Under the pieces are notes generated by a model that was not told where the DNA came from, ran no database searches, and worked only from the letters and a program-made list of their open reading frames with translations. A DNA stretch of 50,177 nucleotides from IMG/VR virus record IMGVR_UViG_3300023082_000250, positions 1-50,177 of that record; one strand, written 5' to 3'. The DNA comes from a virus. Below, one piece after another: positions 49,209 to 50,177 of the stretch; the stretch's first letter is position 1, and every line of letters begins with the position of its first letter. The position numbers and the translations under genes are program-made.

Positions 49209-49270
49209 TTTACCATTGCCCATTGGTAAAGTGTAAAACAAGATGTCCGCACATACGGGCGGTAAATTTG
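49209..49270 (+). promoter_or_regulatory. Late promoter module 3
   Basis: TTTACC-N10-GGTAAA (49209-49230), then 32 bp, then TAAATTTG (49263-49270). CCCGTAT (49203) and ATACGGG (49253) also form an inverted repeat around it, and TACGGG/CCCGTA (49195-49208) just upstream is a compact hairpin. It drives the lysis genes, with the endolysin start 25 nt after the -7 element. Confidence 0.8.
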
Positions 49271-49295
49271 TGATACACATAACAATCAGTGTATT

Positions 49296-49880
49296 ATGGC
49301 AGATTTTAAGATTGCAGATAAGATTACGGGAATAAATGAGGGAGGATATGCCAATAATCCCAGCGATAGAGGAGGGGAAACCTATGCCGGTATTGCGCGC
49401 AAGTTCTGGGGAAGCTGGCCTGGGTGGAAATACATTGATAAATATAAAGCAGATTATGCTAAAGCCAAAATGGCTGGCAAAACTAAGCTATCTCTTGCTG
49501 GATGGATTAATGCTTCTGCCAGGGTTCCATCCGAACCTGTACGAGATCTGGTAGTAGGTTTTTACAAGAAAGAATTTTGGGATGCAAACAAACTGGATCA
49601 GATCAATGATCAGCAGTTAGCAAATTCTATCTACGACTTCGGGGTGAACTCTGGAAAAGGTAGGGCTGTTCAATTCCTTGAATCCATTTTTGGAGTTATC
49701 AAAGACGGAATTATGGATCCAACGGTTATTAAACTCACAAATGCTGCCGATTCTGAAAGAACACTTACTGAATATAATGCAATGAGAAGGGCCGCTTACC
49801 TATCATGGGCAAAGGGCGATCAGGCTCAATTTTTAACCAGCTGGCTGAGACGACTTAAGCCATATCAGAATGTAGCTTAA
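49296..49880 (+). CDS. Endolysin, GH108-type muramidase
   Basis: 194 aa. The N-terminal motif INEGGYANNPSDRGGETYAG holds the predicted catalytic Glu15 in EGGY, a signature of glycoside hydrolase family 108 (N-acetylmuramidase). The DQINDQQLANSIYDFGVNSG segment is also family-typical, and the C-terminal half resembles the peptidoglycan-binding-type end. No signal peptide is evident, so release should need a holin. It cuts murein at lysis. The next gene starts 3 nt downstream. Confidence 0.87.
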   Translation: MADFKIADKITGINEGGYANNPSDRGGETYAGIARKFWGSWPGWKYIDKYKADYAKAKMAGKTKLSLAGWINASARVPSEPVRDLVVGFYKKEFWDANKLDQINDQQLANSIYDFGVNSGKGRAVQFLESIFGVIKDGIMDPTVIKLTNAADSERTLTEYNAMRRAAYLSWAKGDQAQFLTSWLRRLKPYQNVA

Positions 49881-49883
49881 GGT

Positions 49884-50177
49884 ATGGATATTAAAATACC
49901 GACCGCGGAAAAGATGCAGAAGTACCCATGGGGGGTAACAGTGGTTTCACTGTTCGCCGTCGTGGTATTGCTGCTATACACAGTTTTGAAGAAGAATGAC
50001 TGTGAGGAATGTGAAAGGCGTTATGAGGCGGAGCGTACCAAGAATGATGTGCTCACCACCGCTTTGTTAATCAAAAATGGAATTATCCTGCAGCAGGAAG
50101 TTAAGGCCAATAAGAAGGACAGCACCATCAATGAGAAATTAAATAAATCAAAGGATATAGTAGTTAAAGATAAATAA
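49884..50177 (+). CDS. Membrane-anchored lysis-associated protein (holin/spanin-like), 97 aa
   Basis: One N-terminal membrane helix (WGVTVVSLFAVVVLLLYTVL, about 16-35) followed by a CEEC element and a charged helix with coiled-coil character. The topology (short cytoplasmic start, one helix, long outer helix) suits an i-spanin (Rz-like) better than a classic holin. It follows the endolysin by 3 nt. The stop ends on the last base of the window, so the protein is complete. Confidence 0.65.
   Translation: MDIKIPTAEKMQKYPWGVTVVSLFAVVVLLLYTVLKKNDCEECERRYEAERTKNDVLTTALLIKNGIILQQEVKANKKDSTINEKLNKSKDIVVKDK

Noticed and set aside
1-50177. Insertion sequences, retrons or diversity-generating retroelements
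   Set aside because: No transposase or reverse transcriptase was recognised, and no template/variable repeat pair was noticed.

Overview
The window is almost entirely the genome of a tailed phage or prophage of siphovirus type (long tail with a 1551-residue tape measure) that infects a Bacteroidota host. The host assignment rests on several TAnnTTTG-type -7 promoter elements, the lack of strong Shine-Dalgarno sequences in front of most starts, a Bacteroidota-style lipoprotein, and phage gene families typical of that phylum. A Pedobacter/Sphingobacteriaceae host is a guess. No integrase, transposase, reverse transcriptase, DNA polymerase or CRISPR array was seen. The window starts inside a gene with perfect 66-bp repeats and ends exactly at a stop codon, so it may be a whole contig broken at the repeat.

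Layout. 1-3.1 kb: end of a leucine-rich-repeat protein and uncharacterised phage genes. 3.1-11.3 kb: a DNA-processing and modification block with an SNF2-type helicase, a helicase-methyltransferase fusion, a C5 cytosine methyltransferase, a PAPS-reductase-like PP-loop protein and a small HTH protein. 11.4-13.0 kb: replication region, where a probable initiator gene carries an internal 12-bp iteron array like lambda O/ori. 13.1-20.0 kb: many small overlapping genes, including two nuclease-like proteins, an ASCH protein and several tiny membrane proteins. 20.0-21.3 kb: a Cro/CI-like repressor with a palindromic operator and three small genes. 21.3-26.7 kb: packaging genes (TerS, TerL, portal), preceded by about 400 nt of non-coding DNA with a tRNA-like element. 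26.9-33.7 kb: head, connector and tail tube genes. 33.7-48.0 kb: tape measure, distal tail protein, an SGNH-esterase fibre, a beta-helix tailspike and a large hub/fibre. 48.1-50.2 kb: two small genes, a reverse-strand lipoprotein gene, a GH108 endolysin and a membrane protein.

Regulation is the most striking part. Six intergenic sites share ATGCAT-N12-ATGCAT with exactly 18-bp periodicity. Three of them sit 8-9 bp in front of a TAnnTTTG element. They mark the early and middle operons. A different palindrome, TTTACC-N10-GGTAAA, occurs three times, each time exactly 32 bp upstream of TAnnTTT(G/A), before the capsid operon, the hub gene and the lysis cassette. It looks like an activator-dependent late promoter. 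Two leaders that follow ATGCAT sites (11.3 kb and 15.5 kb) can both fold into the same pseudoknot-like topology and share two 8-nt words. They are candidates for a new structured RNA class. The tail chaperone appears to be extended by a -1 frameshift into a DnaJ-like double CxxCxGxG motif. Motif positions come from reading the sequence by eye. No database search or folding was run.
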